Positions 6,942 to 15,632 of a stretch of 32,788 nucleotides of DNA are shown piece after piece. A model generated the notes under the pieces. It saw nothing but the letters and a program-made list of their open reading frames with translations, was not told where the DNA came from and searched no databases. A program made the position numbers and the translations under genes. Origin of the DNA: a bacterium (GTDB lineage Bacteria > Verrucomicrobiota > Verrucomicrobiia > Limisphaerales > RI-55); assembly GCA_016124235.1 (NCBI GenBank), contig WGOC01000044.1, forward strand, positions 1 through 32,788, written 5' to 3'. Each line of letters starts with the position of its first letter. The first letter of the stretch is position 1.

Positions 6942-6955
6942 GGTTGAGCGCAACC
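6942..6955 (+). other. Small stem-loop upstream of the PAS gene
   Basis: GGTTG, a four-base loop AGCG and CAACC form a perfect 5-bp stem about 17 bp before the PAS start codon. It could affect ribosome access or be chance; no further support is visible. Confidence 0.25.
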
Positions 6956-6972
6956 TTTGAGCTGAGTGATCC

Positions 6973-7527
6973 ATGAGCCGACCCACTATTCCACCGACCG
7001 GCCGCGAGGTCGTTTTTGACGAAAGCGAAATCATCGTCAGCAAGACCGATCTGCGCGGCATCATCCTATACGCCAACGATGTGTTTCAACGAGTCGCCGG
7101 CTACACGGAGGCTGAATTGCTCGGTCAACCGCACAACGTCATCCGGCATCCGGACATGCCGCGGTGCGTGTTTAAGCTGCTGTGGGACACGATCGAGGCC
7201 GGGGAAGAGATTTTCGCCTATGTGATCAACCAGGCCAAGAACGGCGATCACTACTGGGTTTATGCTCACGTGACGCCGAGTTACGACGAATCCGGTCAGC
7301 ACGTCGGTTATCATTCAAACCGGCGGGTGCCCAACGCCGATGCATTGCCCAAGGTGAAAGCGCTGTATGCGCAATTGCTGGCGGAAGAAAAGCGCCACGC
7401 CAACGCCCAACAGGGCATGGACGCCGCTTTCCAGATGCTTTGCAACCAGTTGAAAAGCGCCAACGTGGATTACGGCCAGTTTGTTTTCAGCCTTTCGGAA
7501 CACACGCGCCTTGCCACTTCTGTATGA
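6973..7527 (+). CDS. Stand-alone Aer-like PAS sensor protein
   Basis: This 184-residue soluble protein is one PAS domain plus a helical tail. It starts with [20 protein letters not shown], as in Aer-type sensors, then [20 protein letters not shown] (residues 23-42). The [17 protein letters not shown] motif follows at 51-67, and [17 protein letters not shown] at 89-105. Aer usually carries a PW(S/T)G motif before the KNGDHYW segment, with a Trp important for flavin binding. Here the position reads IFAYV, so FAD binding is doubtful. No membrane segment is present. Residues 125-184 are helical and may contact the partner. The stop codon overlaps the start of the MCP gene by 4 bp (ATGA), so the two are probably translated together and work as one split receptor. 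The ligand is unknown. Confidence 0.85.
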   Translation: MSRPTIPPTGREVVFDESEIIVSKTDLRGIILYANDVFQRVAGYTEAELLGQPHNVIRHPDMPRCVFKLLWDTIEAGEEIFAYVINQAKNGDHYWVYAHVTPSYDESGQHVGYHSNRRVPNADALPKVKALYAQLLAEEKRHANAQQGMDAAFQMLCNQLKSANVDYGQFVFSLSEHTRLATSV

Positions 7528-8495
7528 TGAACGCACCAACTTCAAACTCATCTCTTCCATCCGAAACGCCCCATCTGACGGTGCTTCCGGACGCGCACAC
7601 AAATGAACTGGCCCGTATCGCCGATATTTGTGAACGGGCGGCGCGGGGCGATCTCGAGGCGCGCATCACGGGTGCGTCCGAGGATCCGGAATTTGGCCGG
7701 CTGTGCCGGGCGATCAATCACATGCTCGACATGGCCGATTCATTTGTGCGGGAGGCCGCCGCCGCCATGGCAGAATGCGCCCACGACCGCTTTCATCGAC
7801 CGATACTTTTGCGCGGCTTGAAAGGCGCCTACGCCCAGAGTTCGCGCATCATCAATCGCGCGGGCGTCAAGATGATGGAGAGTGCGGAGCATCTGGAATT
7901 CACGAATCGGCTGGCTGGCGAAACGGCTGCCAACGTCAACATGATTGCCGCCGCCTGCGAAGAATTGACCTCCACGAGCGCGGAGATTTCTCGTCAGGCC
8001 AAACATTCCGCCGAACTGACCGGTGCCGCCGTCAAGCAGGGCACCGATGCCGCCGATTCCGTTGGCGGACTCAGTGCCACCGCGCGCCGGATTGATGACA
8101 TCGTGGGATTGATCAACAAGATTGCCGACCAGACCAATCTGCTCGCGCTCAATGCCACGATCGAAGCGGCCCGGGCGGGGGAACACGGGCGTGGCTTTGC
8201 GGTGGTTGCCAACGAGGTGAAGGACTTGTCCCGCAGTTGCGCGCGCGCCACGAGCGAAATCAGCGAGCAAGTCGAGAACATGCACACGACGGTCAAGCAG
8301 GTCAGCGGCTTCATTGATGGGGTGAACAAGACGATCAATGAGATCAACGAAGGCGCGGGGACCATTGCCCATTCGGTGACCGAACAGGTCCAAGCGACCG
8401 AGGACATCAGCCGCAATCTCGCCGAGGCTTCACAGAACACGTCCCAGATTTCGGCGCGAATCGCGAATGCGGGCAAAAACGGGCAGGCAGATTGA
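7524..8495 (+). CDS. Soluble methyl-accepting chemotaxis protein (signalling half of split receptor)
   Basis: The ATG at 7524 overlaps the PAS stop codon (ATGA) and gives 323 residues; the open frame extends upstream but only as a shadow of the PAS gene. Residues 25-115 hold a HAMP-like or linker region with [17 protein letters not shown] and a paired repeat ending [20 protein letters not shown] ([16 protein letters not shown] in the sequence). The rest is the long coiled-coil signalling domain. Its conserved hairpin tip, [20 protein letters not shown], is near residues 198-217 and is followed by [12 protein letters not shown], the CheA/CheW contact region. No membrane helix or C-terminal receptor-tethering pentapeptide is present, so it should be cytosolic. 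It probably receives its signal from the PAS protein. No che genes lie in the window. Function in chemotaxis or in another CheA pathway cannot be told apart. Confidence 0.88.
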   Translation: MMNAPTSNSSLPSETPHLTVLPDAHTNELARIADICERAARGDLEARITGASEDPEFGRLCRAINHMLDMADSFVREAAAAMAECAHDRFHRPILLRGLKGAYAQSSRIINRAGVKMMESAEHLEFTNRLAGETAANVNMIAAACEELTSTSAEISRQAKHSAELTGAAVKQGTDAADSVGGLSATARRIDDIVGLINKIADQTNLLALNATIEAARAGEHGRGFAVVANEVKDLSRSCARATSEISEQVENMHTTVKQVSGFIDGVNKTINEINEGAGTIAHSVTEQVQATEDISRNLAEASQNTSQISARIANAGKNGQAD

Positions 8496-8643
8496 TGCCG
8501 AATCGGGGCGGGTTCGCGTTACCGGACGCCGCGCCGGATCGCTCGATCGAATAACCTCCCACAGGTAGCAAGAAATTGCTCGCCGTCGTGTGGTGGTGTC
8601 GGCAAGGTAGGCGCAATCACCCGATCAACCGGAGAACCGGACC

Positions 8644-8868
8644 ATGCCCGTACACCAGATCAAAATCTTCAAAGGGCTCGAAGACGACACGACGACCATC
8701 GAGCACGACGTCAACAATTGGCTGGCCGAAAACAAGGTCAAGGTCATCCAGATCATCGGCAACGTGGCCCCGCAAACCCTGGCTGCGGAGGCCGTGAAGA
8801 ACACGCTCTCCCGCACCAATCATCCGCCGTCGGATGTGATGTTGGTATTGCTCTACGAAAAGGCCTGA
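8644..8868 (+). CDS. Small conserved-looking protein, Cse60-like in outline
   Basis: A GGAG at 8631-8634, 9 bp before the ATG, supports this 74-residue gene. The product has the pattern of a small alpha/beta protein: a first strand (VHQIKIFKG), a helix (DDTTTIEHDVNNWLAENK), a second strand (VKVIQIIGNVAP), then a helix and a last strand (SDVMLVLLYEKA). This layout recalls the Cse60 family of small proteins first named in Bacillus sporulation, but the similarity is by eye only and no function follows from it. It lies 148 bp after the chemoreceptor gene and 99 bp before a secreted propeller gene, in the same direction. It may be transcribed alone. Confidence 0.75.
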   Translation: MPVHQIKIFKGLEDDTTTIEHDVNNWLAENKVKVIQIIGNVAPQTLAAEAVKNTLSRTNHPPSDVMLVLLYEKA

Positions 8869-8967
8869 ATGGGCGCCACTTGGGCGTAACCTGGTCGACG
8901 TCGAGTCGTCCATCACTGGATGCGCCGTTCCGTTTTCGCCGTCATTCCGTCCTTCGCGTCTCCGCCG

Positions 8968-10209
8968 ATGAAATTGCTTTTGACCCTTGGTTTCGCATCG
9001 ACTCTCGCAATGGCGTCGTCGCCGGCGCAGGAGTGGACGCGCTTTCGCGGGCCCAACGGTACGGGAATCAGCGACGCCAAGACGGTACCGGTCGCGTGGA
9101 CGGAAAAAGATTACAACTGGAAAGTCGAACTGCCCGCCGGTGGTAACGCGTCGCCGGTCTTGTGGGAGCATAAAATTTTTCTCCCGGTGGCCGATGAGTC
9201 CCAGTTTTCGGTGGTCTGCATTGACGACCGCGACGGTCATCAAATCTGGAAACGGGATTACCCGCACGCCTACTACCATCTTCACAAATTCAATTCCTTC
9301 GCCTCCGGTTCGTGCGCCGTCGATGAAGACCGCGTTTATTTCACCCGCCAGGACGGCCGGGAAATGTTTTTGTGCGCGCTGACGCAGGCGGGTGAACCCG
9401 TGTGGCAGGTTTCCCTGGGTGAATTCGAGGCCCAACACGGCGGGGGACAATCACCAATCGTTTACCAGGATCTGGTCGTCGTGCCAAACGACGAAGACCT
9501 CGCCGGTGAGATTCTGGCGGTCGATCGCAAGACCGGCAAGAAGCGCTGGTCGATCCCGCGGCATCCCGGCACGGCCGATTATGCGGTGCCCTGTGTTTTT
9601 ACACAGGCAGGCAAACCGCCGTTGCTCATTTTCAATTCCCACGACGACGGCGTGAGTGCCGTTGATCCACTGACCGGCCGGGTTGCCTGGTCGACGGCGG
9701 ATGATTTGCTCAAGCTTCGTTGCGTCAGTTCGCCGTTTGTGGCGGCGGGCATGACGTTCGCGACGTGCGGCGTGGCCGGTGGCGGAAATTACGTGGTGGC
9801 CGTGCAACCGCCGACGGACGGTTCCACGAAAGCGGAGATGCAATACGCCATTCGCAAGGCGGCGCCCTACGTGCCCACGCCCATCGCCTATAACGGTCGT
9901 TTGTTTCTTTGGGGCGACGGCGGCATCGTGACATGTGCTGACGCCACCACCGGAAAAACAAAATGGCAGGAACGCGTTGGCGGCAATTACTTCAGCTCGC
10001 CTGTTTGTGTGGATGGAAAGATTTACGGCACGTCGGACTCGGGCGATGTCGTGGTGATCGCCGCCGGCGACGAATTCAAGGTGCTCGCCCGAAATGATCT
10101 CGGCGAGTTAACTCGCGCCACACCGGCGGTCGCCAACGGCCGCATCGTTTTCCGGACGTGGGAGCACCTCATCAGGATCGGCGGTAAAGATTCGGCAACG
10201 GTCAACTGA
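8968..10209 (+). CDS. Secreted PQQ-like beta-propeller protein
   Basis: The ATG at 8968 gives MKLLLTLGFASTLAMASSPA, a clear signal peptide with likely cleavage near residue 20; an upstream ATG at 8920 would add 16 residues. The 413-residue product continues EWTRFRGPNGTGISDAKTVP, the usual opening of BamB/PQQ-repeat propellers in Verrucomicrobiota and Planctomycetota. Blade motifs recur, for example GEILAVDRKTGKKRWSIPR, DGVSAVDPLTGRVAWST and GIVTCADATTGKTKWQERVG. No dehydrogenase catalytic signature or haem-binding CxxCH is visible, so binding of the PQQ cofactor is not implied. It is likely periplasmic or exported. The stop overlaps the next start by one base (TGATG), so it heads a run of coupled genes ending with psd. 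The role is unknown; scaffold or polymer-handling functions are possible. Confidence 0.85.
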   Translation: MKLLLTLGFASTLAMASSPAQEWTRFRGPNGTGISDAKTVPVAWTEKDYNWKVELPAGGNASPVLWEHKIFLPVADESQFSVVCIDDRDGHQIWKRDYPHAYYHLHKFNSFASGSCAVDEDRVYFTRQDGREMFLCALTQAGEPVWQVSLGEFEAQHGGGQSPIVYQDLVVVPNDEDLAGEILAVDRKTGKKRWSIPRHPGTADYAVPCVFTQAGKPPLLIFNSHDDGVSAVDPLTGRVAWSTADDLLKLRCVSSPFVAAGMTFATCGVAGGGNYVVAVQPPTDGSTKAEMQYAIRKAAPYVPTPIAYNGRLFLWGDGGIVTCADATTGKTKWQERVGGNYFSSPVCVDGKIYGTSDSGDVVVIAAGDEFKVLARNDLGELTRATPAVANGRIVFRTWEHLIRIGGKDSATVN

Positions 10210-10889
10210 TGCTTGGCCTCGATCCAGACAGCGTGATCAACCGGATCAAGGAATCCGGCAACCCAGTCGTGCTGCCCGACCGGCGGCAAAGCGTCATGGT
10301 TGGCGCCCTGGGGTTTGCCGTGGTTAGCCTGGTCGTGTTCGGTCTCTGGGCCATTGCCGGCCGCTGGTTGACGGATCGGTTGGGGACGCTCCCGTTTTAT
10401 TTGATCCTCGCGGCTGGGTTCATGGCCGGTGGACCGGCGGCGTTTGGTCCCATCCTGATCGGCCAGAACCTGCGGCGTTTCTACTTCCTCTTTCTGGGCT
10501 CCTTCCTCGGATACGCGGCCATCTGGATTGGTTGTTGGATGAAATGGGGGCAACTCGGCGAATGGTTGGCAACGATCCTCGGCCCCGGATTGATGGCCAC
10601 GTTGTTTGTGAATGCTTTTGGCGCGCAAAAGAGAATTCTGCTTTGTGCGGGTGGCTTGGTGATAGGGCACACCGCGGGTTATTTCCTGGGTTCACTGCTC
10701 TTCGCGTGGGAGCTGTTGCACAACCGTTTTGGAATGGAGGTCTGGGGGCTTTTTTACGGCGCCGGCTTCGGGGCCGGCATCGGCCTGGCGTTGAGCGAAT
10801 GTCAGGCAGCGACGCGAGCTCGGTTGCTGGCGATGAGTGCAAAATCGTCCGCAACACAACCCGCCGCGGGCGAGGACCTGGAAGATTAG
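10209..10889 (+). CDS. Six-helix inner-membrane protein, function unknown
   Basis: The ATG at 10209 shares one base with the preceding stop codon (TGATG), strong evidence of translational coupling. The 226-residue product has a cytosolic-looking N-terminus (MLGLDPDSVINRIKESGNPV) and six hydrophobic segments, including VGALGFAVVSLVVFGLWAIA, FYLILAAGFMAGGPAAFGPI, FYFLFLGSFLGYAAIWIGCW and LLCAGGLVIGHTAGYFLGSL. A polar tail rich in Ala, Ser and acidic residues ends in EDLED. I do not recognise a family or catalytic motif. The position between two propeller genes suggests it cooperates with them, perhaps as a membrane partner, but this is inference. Confidence 0.75.
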   Translation: MLGLDPDSVINRIKESGNPVVLPDRRQSVMVGALGFAVVSLVVFGLWAIAGRWLTDRLGTLPFYLILAAGFMAGGPAAFGPILIGQNLRRFYFLFLGSFLGYAAIWIGCWMKWGQLGEWLATILGPGLMATLFVNAFGAQKRILLCAGGLVIGHTAGYFLGSLLFAWELLHNRFGMEVWGLFYGAGFGAGIGLALSECQAATRARLLAMSAKSSATQPAAGEDLED

Positions 10890-11036
10890 CGCGCACGGAA
10901 TTGCGAGTGCGGTAAACTCGGCTTTCGTTTCGTCGCCGGATGACAAATTGCATTCCGGAATTGCCGATCAGGGAGGTTGGCCGTTCAATTGGTCGCGGCT
11001 TTTGTAAAGCCGTTGAACATCGGGCATCGAAAAATC

Positions 11037-12692
11037 GTGAGCGAAGAACGCAGCAACCAACCAACCATCTACTTCAAACGCGGAGGATTCTCCTCCCGCG
11101 ATCGTCGTCCCGTTCGTTTGTGGCCCTTGTTGTTGATCCTCGTCGGGGATGCGGCGTTCCTCGGTTGGACGTGGTATTTGCGCGACGTGCAACGACAGGA
11201 TCGGATTCTGGCGACGATGGTATCGTCCATTATCGTGGTTTTCCTTGCCTTGGTCTGGTTCCTCTTTTTGTCCCGCTTGCGTTGGAAAACACGACTTTTA
11301 GGCGGCGGTGCCTTGGTCTGCCTCGTCGCGGTTTTGGCGTCGTCCGTAAAGTTTCGCAGCTTCACCGGCGATCTCGTGCCGATCTTTGACTGGCGATGGT
11401 CGGAGGCGATGCGGGAAATTCACCCGGAAACCCCGACCGTCAATACCAACCTCGTGGCCGCTGAGTCGCAGTTTGTCATTCATGACTTCGCGCAGTTTCT
11501 GGGGCCAAACCGTAATGCGACGATCGACGGCATAACGTTGGCCCGCGATTGGAAAGCTAAACCTCCACGATTGCTCTGGCGGCGGCCGATGAATCCGGCG
11601 TGGGCTGGCTTCGCCGTTTCCGGCACCAACGCCGTGACGCTCGAACAAGGCGGGCCCGAGGAGGCGGTGACTTGTTACAACCTGTTGGATGGTTCGCCGC
11701 TTTGGAAACATTCGTACGTCGCGCGATACGATACGCCGGTCGGTGGTCTCGGTCCGCGCACCGTGCCGCTAATCGTGTCGAACCGTGTTTACGCGGTTGG
11801 CGCCACCGGTTTTCTCAGTTGTCTGGACTTGGCGACCGGCAATCGCATTTGGGATGAGAATGTTTTGGTGGTGAATCACGCCAATGTCCCGGCATGGGGC
11901 TTCGCGTGTTCACCCTTGTTTGTTGACGGTAGGATCGTGGTCAATCCCGGCGGACCGGATGGGCATTCACTTGTCGCTTATGATGCGGTCACGGGAAAGC
12001 AGGTCTGGGCGGGCGGCGACGCTCCGGCGAGCTACAGTTCGCCGGTCGTGGCGGAACTGGCCGGCGTTCGGCAAATCCTGATGTTCGACCAGCCGCGCAT
12101 ATGCAGCCACGACGTGGAGACCGGCAAGGTTCTTTGGGAATATCCGTGGGGTCACGGTCAGCCACAAGTGGCGGTGCCGATCATCGCGAGTGAGGATTCG
12201 GTGATGTTTTCCAGCGGTTACGGTGTGGGAGCTGAATTGCTAAAAGTAAAACACGATGCTGCCGGCGTCTGGACGGTGGACCAAGTCTGGCGCTCGATCC
12301 GGATGAAAGCCAAGTTCGCCAACATGGTGAAACGGGACGGATTTGTTTACGGCCTGGATGACGGCATGCTCGCCTGCATTGATCTCAAGGATGGCAGTCA
12401 GCGTTGGAAGGAAGGCCGCTACGGTCATGGCCAGATGTTGCTCGTTGGCGATCTGCTGCTCGTGACGGCGGAAGATGGCGAGATCATCCTCTTAGCTCCC
12501 ACGCCGGAAGCGCCAAACGAACTTTCCCGGCTCACAGCGTTCGATCACAAACAATGGAATCCACCAGCATTGGCGGGGCAGTTGTTGGTGGTGCGCACGG
12601 ATCGCGAAGCCGCCTGTTATGTCCTTCCGCTGGCCGGCAAATCGCAATCGGAAACCAATGTGGTCGATTCAGCAAAGGAGACTCAACCCTGA
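11037..12692 (+). CDS. Membrane-anchored PQQ-like beta-propeller protein
   Basis: The open frame begins upstream at 10977 (TTG), but the GTG at 11037 gives a cleaner N-terminus (MSEERSNQPTIYFKRGGFSS) and I prefer it; neither has a well-spaced ribosome-binding site. The 551-residue product has three hydrophobic helices near residues 27-46, 57-78 and 85-105 (WPLLLILVGDAAFLGWTWYL, MVSSIIVVFLALVWFLFLS, LGGGALVCLVAVLASSV). A large propeller follows, opening with FAQFLGPNRNATIDGITLAR. Blades include GPEEAVTCYNLLDGSPLWKH, SCLDLATGNRIWDENV and SLVAYDAVTGKQVWAGG. The propeller should lie outside the membrane. Cofactor and substrate are unknown. The psd gene begins only a few bases after its stop, suggesting one transcript. 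Confidence 0.82.
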   Translation: MSEERSNQPTIYFKRGGFSSRDRRPVRLWPLLLILVGDAAFLGWTWYLRDVQRQDRILATMVSSIIVVFLALVWFLFLSRLRWKTRLLGGGALVCLVAVLASSVKFRSFTGDLVPIFDWRWSEAMREIHPETPTVNTNLVAAESQFVIHDFAQFLGPNRNATIDGITLARDWKAKPPRLLWRRPMNPAWAGFAVSGTNAVTLEQGGPEEAVTCYNLLDGSPLWKHSYVARYDTPVGGLGPRTVPLIVSNRVYAVGATGFLSCLDLATGNRIWDENVLVVNHANVPAWGFACSPLFVDGRIVVNPGGPDGHSLVAYDAVTGKQVWAGGDAPASYSSPVVAELAGVRQILMFDQPRICSHDVETGKVLWEYPWGHGQPQVAVPIIASEDSVMFSSGYGVGAELLKVKHDAAGVWTVDQVWRSIRMKAKFANMVKRDGFVYGLDDGMLACIDLKDGSQRWKEGRYGHGQMLLVGDLLLVTAEDGEIILLAPTPEAPNELSRLTAFDHKQWNPPALAGQLLVVRTDREAACYVLPLAGKSQSETNVVDSAKETQP

Positions 12693-12697
12693 CGCTT

Positions 12698-13597
12698 GTG
12701 TCGTCCGCGCCCATCAAATACTTCAACCGTTACACCGGTTCCGTCGAAAGCGAAGCGGTTTACGGCGAGAATTTCGTGCGATGGACCTACGACCGGCCGC
12801 TTGGTCGATTGGCGCTTCATCTGTTCGCCAAGCGCGCGCTGTTTTCCAAATGGTATGGCTGGCGCATGAAACGTCCCGCCAGCCGCGCGAAGATCGATCC
12901 TTTCATCGATCGGTATGACATTGACCCGAACGAACTGGCTGACGATCCAGCGACGTTTACGTGCTTCAATGATTTCTTTATCCGCCGATTGAAACCGGAT
13001 GCGCGGCCGATTGATTCCGATGAACACGCCGTCGTTTTTCCGGCGGACGGGCGGCATCTTGGCTTTCCCGATGTCTCCAAAGCCAGGGGCTTCTTCGTGA
13101 AAGGGCAGGAGTTTGATTTGGATATGCTGCTCATGGACGCCGAGCTGGCAAATCCGTACCGCGAGGGTGCGCTGGTCCTATCGCGCCTTTGCCCTGTGGA
13201 TTATCACCGATTTCACTTTCCGGTCGGTGGCATTCCCTCGCGTTCGCGGTTGATCAAAGGGCCGCTGTTTTCGGTCAGTCCGATCGCGTTGCGACGAAAG
13301 CTCTCCTACCTCTGGTCAAACAAGCGGATGATCACGCGACTGGAAACGGAGCAATTTGGGAACGTTATCCTGATCGAAGTGGGCGCCACCTGCGTGGGGA
13401 GCATCCGCCAATCGTTTGAATTTGCCCGACCCGCTTTGAAAGGTACTGAAAAGGGATGGTTTGAGTTTGGCGGTTCGTCGACGATCACTCTGTTTGAAAA
13501 AGGCCGGATCAAACTGGCCGACGATCTGGTCGAACAATCAAGCCAATGCCGCGAACTGTACGCGAAGATGGGCGACCGAATGGGCGTGGCCGTTTGA
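12698..13597 (+). CDS. psd: Phosphatidylserine decarboxylase proenzyme
   Basis: Psd converts phosphatidylserine to phosphatidylethanolamine at the inner membrane. It is made as a proenzyme that cuts itself at a Gly-Ser or Ser-Ser site to form the pyruvoyl cofactor. The family triad is visible: Asp in VFPADGR, His in CPVDYHRFHFPVGG and the cleavage motif FGGSSTI, with Ser260 as the likely new pyruvoyl residue. This leaves an alpha chain of about 40 residues. I chose the GTG at 12698 because MSSAPIKYFNRYTGSVESE fits known N-termini. A good GGAG at 12677-12680 lies 17 bp away, which is long, and the in-frame CTG at 12689 would be better spaced, so the true start is uncertain. The product is 299 residues. 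The gene is probably co-transcribed with the preceding propeller gene. Confidence 0.94.
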   Translation: MSSAPIKYFNRYTGSVESEAVYGENFVRWTYDRPLGRLALHLFAKRALFSKWYGWRMKRPASRAKIDPFIDRYDIDPNELADDPATFTCFNDFFIRRLKPDARPIDSDEHAVVFPADGRHLGFPDVSKARGFFVKGQEFDLDMLLMDAELANPYREGALVLSRLCPVDYHRFHFPVGGIPSRSRLIKGPLFSVSPIALRRKLSYLWSNKRMITRLETEQFGNVILIEVGATCVGSIRQSFEFARPALKGTEKGWFEFGGSSTITLFEKGRIKLADDLVEQSSQCRELYAKMGDRMGVAV

Positions 13598-13732
13598 GAT
13601 TTCCTTCCTGCGGTTTTGCACGGATTGAATGATGATCTGGCGCGGGTTTTGGGGGGAACGCTTTGGGTCCGACCGTCTTCGCAAAGCCTGAATTGAAATT
13701 CTGCGAAGGCGTCTCATAATTCGATCATTCCT

Positions 13733-15469
13733 ATGCGACGCATCTTCTGCTCTCTCGTTGTCCTGTTTACCGCTGTTGGTTCGTCGTTTGCGGCGGACGA
13801 CTATCAACTCGGTCCCGATTCGCAAATCCAACCCGGCGTCCCGCAGGGCCAGATCAAAGGCCCTTTCAAATGGAACCAGAGCCAGATTTTTCCAGGGACG
13901 GAACGCGAATACTGGATCTATGTCCCGGCCCAATATGATGCCGCCAAACCGGCGTGCGTGATGGTCTTTCAGGATGGCGGTGGCTTCGTGGACCGCAAGG
14001 GCGGTTGGCGCGTGCCCGTGGTGTTTGACAACTTGATCGCCCGCAAGGAAATGCCCGTGACGATTGGCATTTTCATTAATCCCGGTGTCGTCCCGGCACC
14101 CAATCCAAATGCCGAGGCACGATACAATCGCAGTTTCGAGTACGACGCGTTGGGCGATCGCTACGCCCGTTTTCTGATTGAGGAAATCCTACCTGAAGTC
14201 GCGAAGAGCTATAACTTGAGCAAAGATCCAAACGACTACGCGATTGGTGGCGCCAGTTCCGGTGCGATTTGCGCATTCAATGTTGCTTGGGAACGACCCG
14301 ATGCATTTCGTCGGGTGTTTAGTTGCGTCGGCACGTTCGTCGGTTTGCGTGGCGGCAACGAATTTCCGGTTCTGGTTCGTAAGATGGAAGCCAAGCCGAT
14401 CCGAGTCTTTTTGCAGGACGGCAGCAACGACTTGAACATTTACGCTGGCAGTTGGTGGGTGGCCGCACAGGACATGCTCTCCGCATTGACCTGGGCAGGT
14501 TACGACGTCAACCACGCGTGGGGCGACGGCGGACACAATGGCAAACACGGCGCGGCCGTTTTGCCGGATGCGTTGCGCTGGCTCTGGCGCGATTATCCCA
14601 AACCGATCGAAGTGGGGACATCGGGCGCGAAGCGTCGCATGGACACGCTGATCCCGGGAGAAAACTGGCAGCTTGTCAGCGAAGGTCATCAATTCACTGA
14701 AGGCCCGGCGGTGAACGAAAAGGGCGAGGTCTTTTTCAGCGATCTGCGCGAAAGCAAAATCTTCAAGATCGGACTCGACGGCAAGGTCACGCTGTTCGCC
14801 AGCGACACGGGCGAGGCTAATGGTTTGACCTTTGGTGTAGATGGCCGGCTTTACGCCTGTGCGAATGGAAGTAAACAAATTGTCGCTTACGACATGGACG
14901 GTGACCGTGAAGTGATCATTGAAGACGTAAACAGCAACGACTGCCTGGCGACACAGGACGGCGGCTATTTCACAGACCCCACGAACAAACGAGTTTACTT
15001 CGTCAATGCCGCCGGCGAGGCGCGCGTGGTCGACGAGGGTATCGCGTTTCCAAACGGCATCGCGTTGTCGCCGGATCGCACGCTGCTTTACGTGGCGGAT
15101 ACTCGAGGCGGTTTTGTGTATTCGTTCCAGGCGCAGCCGGATGGTTCGCTGAAATACAAACAGGAATTCTTTCACCTCCACGTTCCCTACGGCGCGACGG
15201 ACAGCGGTGCGGACGGGATGACCGTGGACACAGAAGGACACTTGTATGTCGCCACGCGGATGGGTGTGCAAGTGTGCGATCAACCCGGTCGGGTCAACTT
15301 GATCATTTCAAAGCCGCAAAACGCATGGCTCTCAAATGTTGTGTTTGGTGGTCCAAAACTCGACGAGCTCTACGCCACGTGTGGTGACAAAGTGTTTAAA
15401 CGGCGCATCAATGCGAAGGGCGTAATTTCCTGGCAGGACCCGATCAAGCCGCCAAAACCGGGATTGTGA
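13733..15469 (+). CDS. Secreted fusion of an alpha/beta esterase and an SMP-30/gluconolactonase propeller
   Basis: The ATG at 13733 begins a signal peptide (MRRIFCSLVVLFTAVGSSFA, cleavage near residue 20). Residues 35-290 are an enterochelin-esterase-like alpha/beta hydrolase: the nucleophile elbow GGASSGA places Ser175, an Asp is in LQDGSND (D229 or D233), and the His is in GDGGHNGKHG (H268 or H272). Residues 310-578 form an SMP-30/gluconolactonase-type six-bladed propeller. Its signature pieces are EGPAVNEKGEVFFSDLRESK, GEANGLTFGVDGRLYACANG, FPNGIALSPDRTLLYVADTR and GADGMTVDTEGHLYVATRMG. The two domains suggest consecutive hydrolysis of an ester and a lactone, probably on plant or algal carbohydrates (inference). 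The total of 578 residues has no frameshift. No regulatory site is obvious in the 135 bp upstream. Confidence 0.88.
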   Translation: MRRIFCSLVVLFTAVGSSFAADDYQLGPDSQIQPGVPQGQIKGPFKWNQSQIFPGTEREYWIYVPAQYDAAKPACVMVFQDGGGFVDRKGGWRVPVVFDNLIARKEMPVTIGIFINPGVVPAPNPNAEARYNRSFEYDALGDRYARFLIEEILPEVAKSYNLSKDPNDYAIGGASSGAICAFNVAWERPDAFRRVFSCVGTFVGLRGGNEFPVLVRKMEAKPIRVFLQDGSNDLNIYAGSWWVAAQDMLSALTWAGYDVNHAWGDGGHNGKHGAAVLPDALRWLWRDYPKPIEVGTSGAKRRMDTLIPGENWQLVSEGHQFTEGPAVNEKGEVFFSDLRESKIFKIGLDGKVTLFASDTGEANGLTFGVDGRLYACANGSKQIVAYDMDGDREVIIEDVNSNDCLATQDGGYFTDPTNKRVYFVNAAGEARVVDEGIAFPNGIALSPDRTLLYVADTRGGFVYSFQAQPDGSLKYKQEFFHLHVPYGATDSGADGMTVDTEGHLYVATRMGVQVCDQPGRVNLIISKPQNAWLSNVVFGGPKLDELYATCGDKVFKRRINAKGVISWQDPIKPPKPGL

Positions 15470-15632
15470 ACCCGCGGGCGCCGACCGGTCCGCAGTCTGC
15501 TTCCGTTTGCCGCCAAAAGTCGTCTTTGGGTGCGGGTTCCCAAATCCGCTGTTTGACTGAACAAAACCACTGGGATTGCGAGTCAAACGTGGCTGACGCA
15601 GCTCCCGACGAGCAACAAATGAACAGGCGCCT

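Noticed and set aside
7182..7523. A 114-residue N-terminal extension of the MCP
   Set aside because: This part is an out-of-frame reading of the PAS gene. The ATGA overlap at 7524 gives the natural start.
14189..15283. A 364-codon minus-strand open frame
   Set aside because: It is antisense to the esterase/SMP-30 gene and shows no signal peptide, domain or start signal of its own.
15468..15539. Inverted repeat GAACCCGC / GCGGGTTC after the esterase gene, as a terminator
   Set aside because: The arms are 56 bases apart and no T-run follows, so an intrinsic terminator is unlikely.
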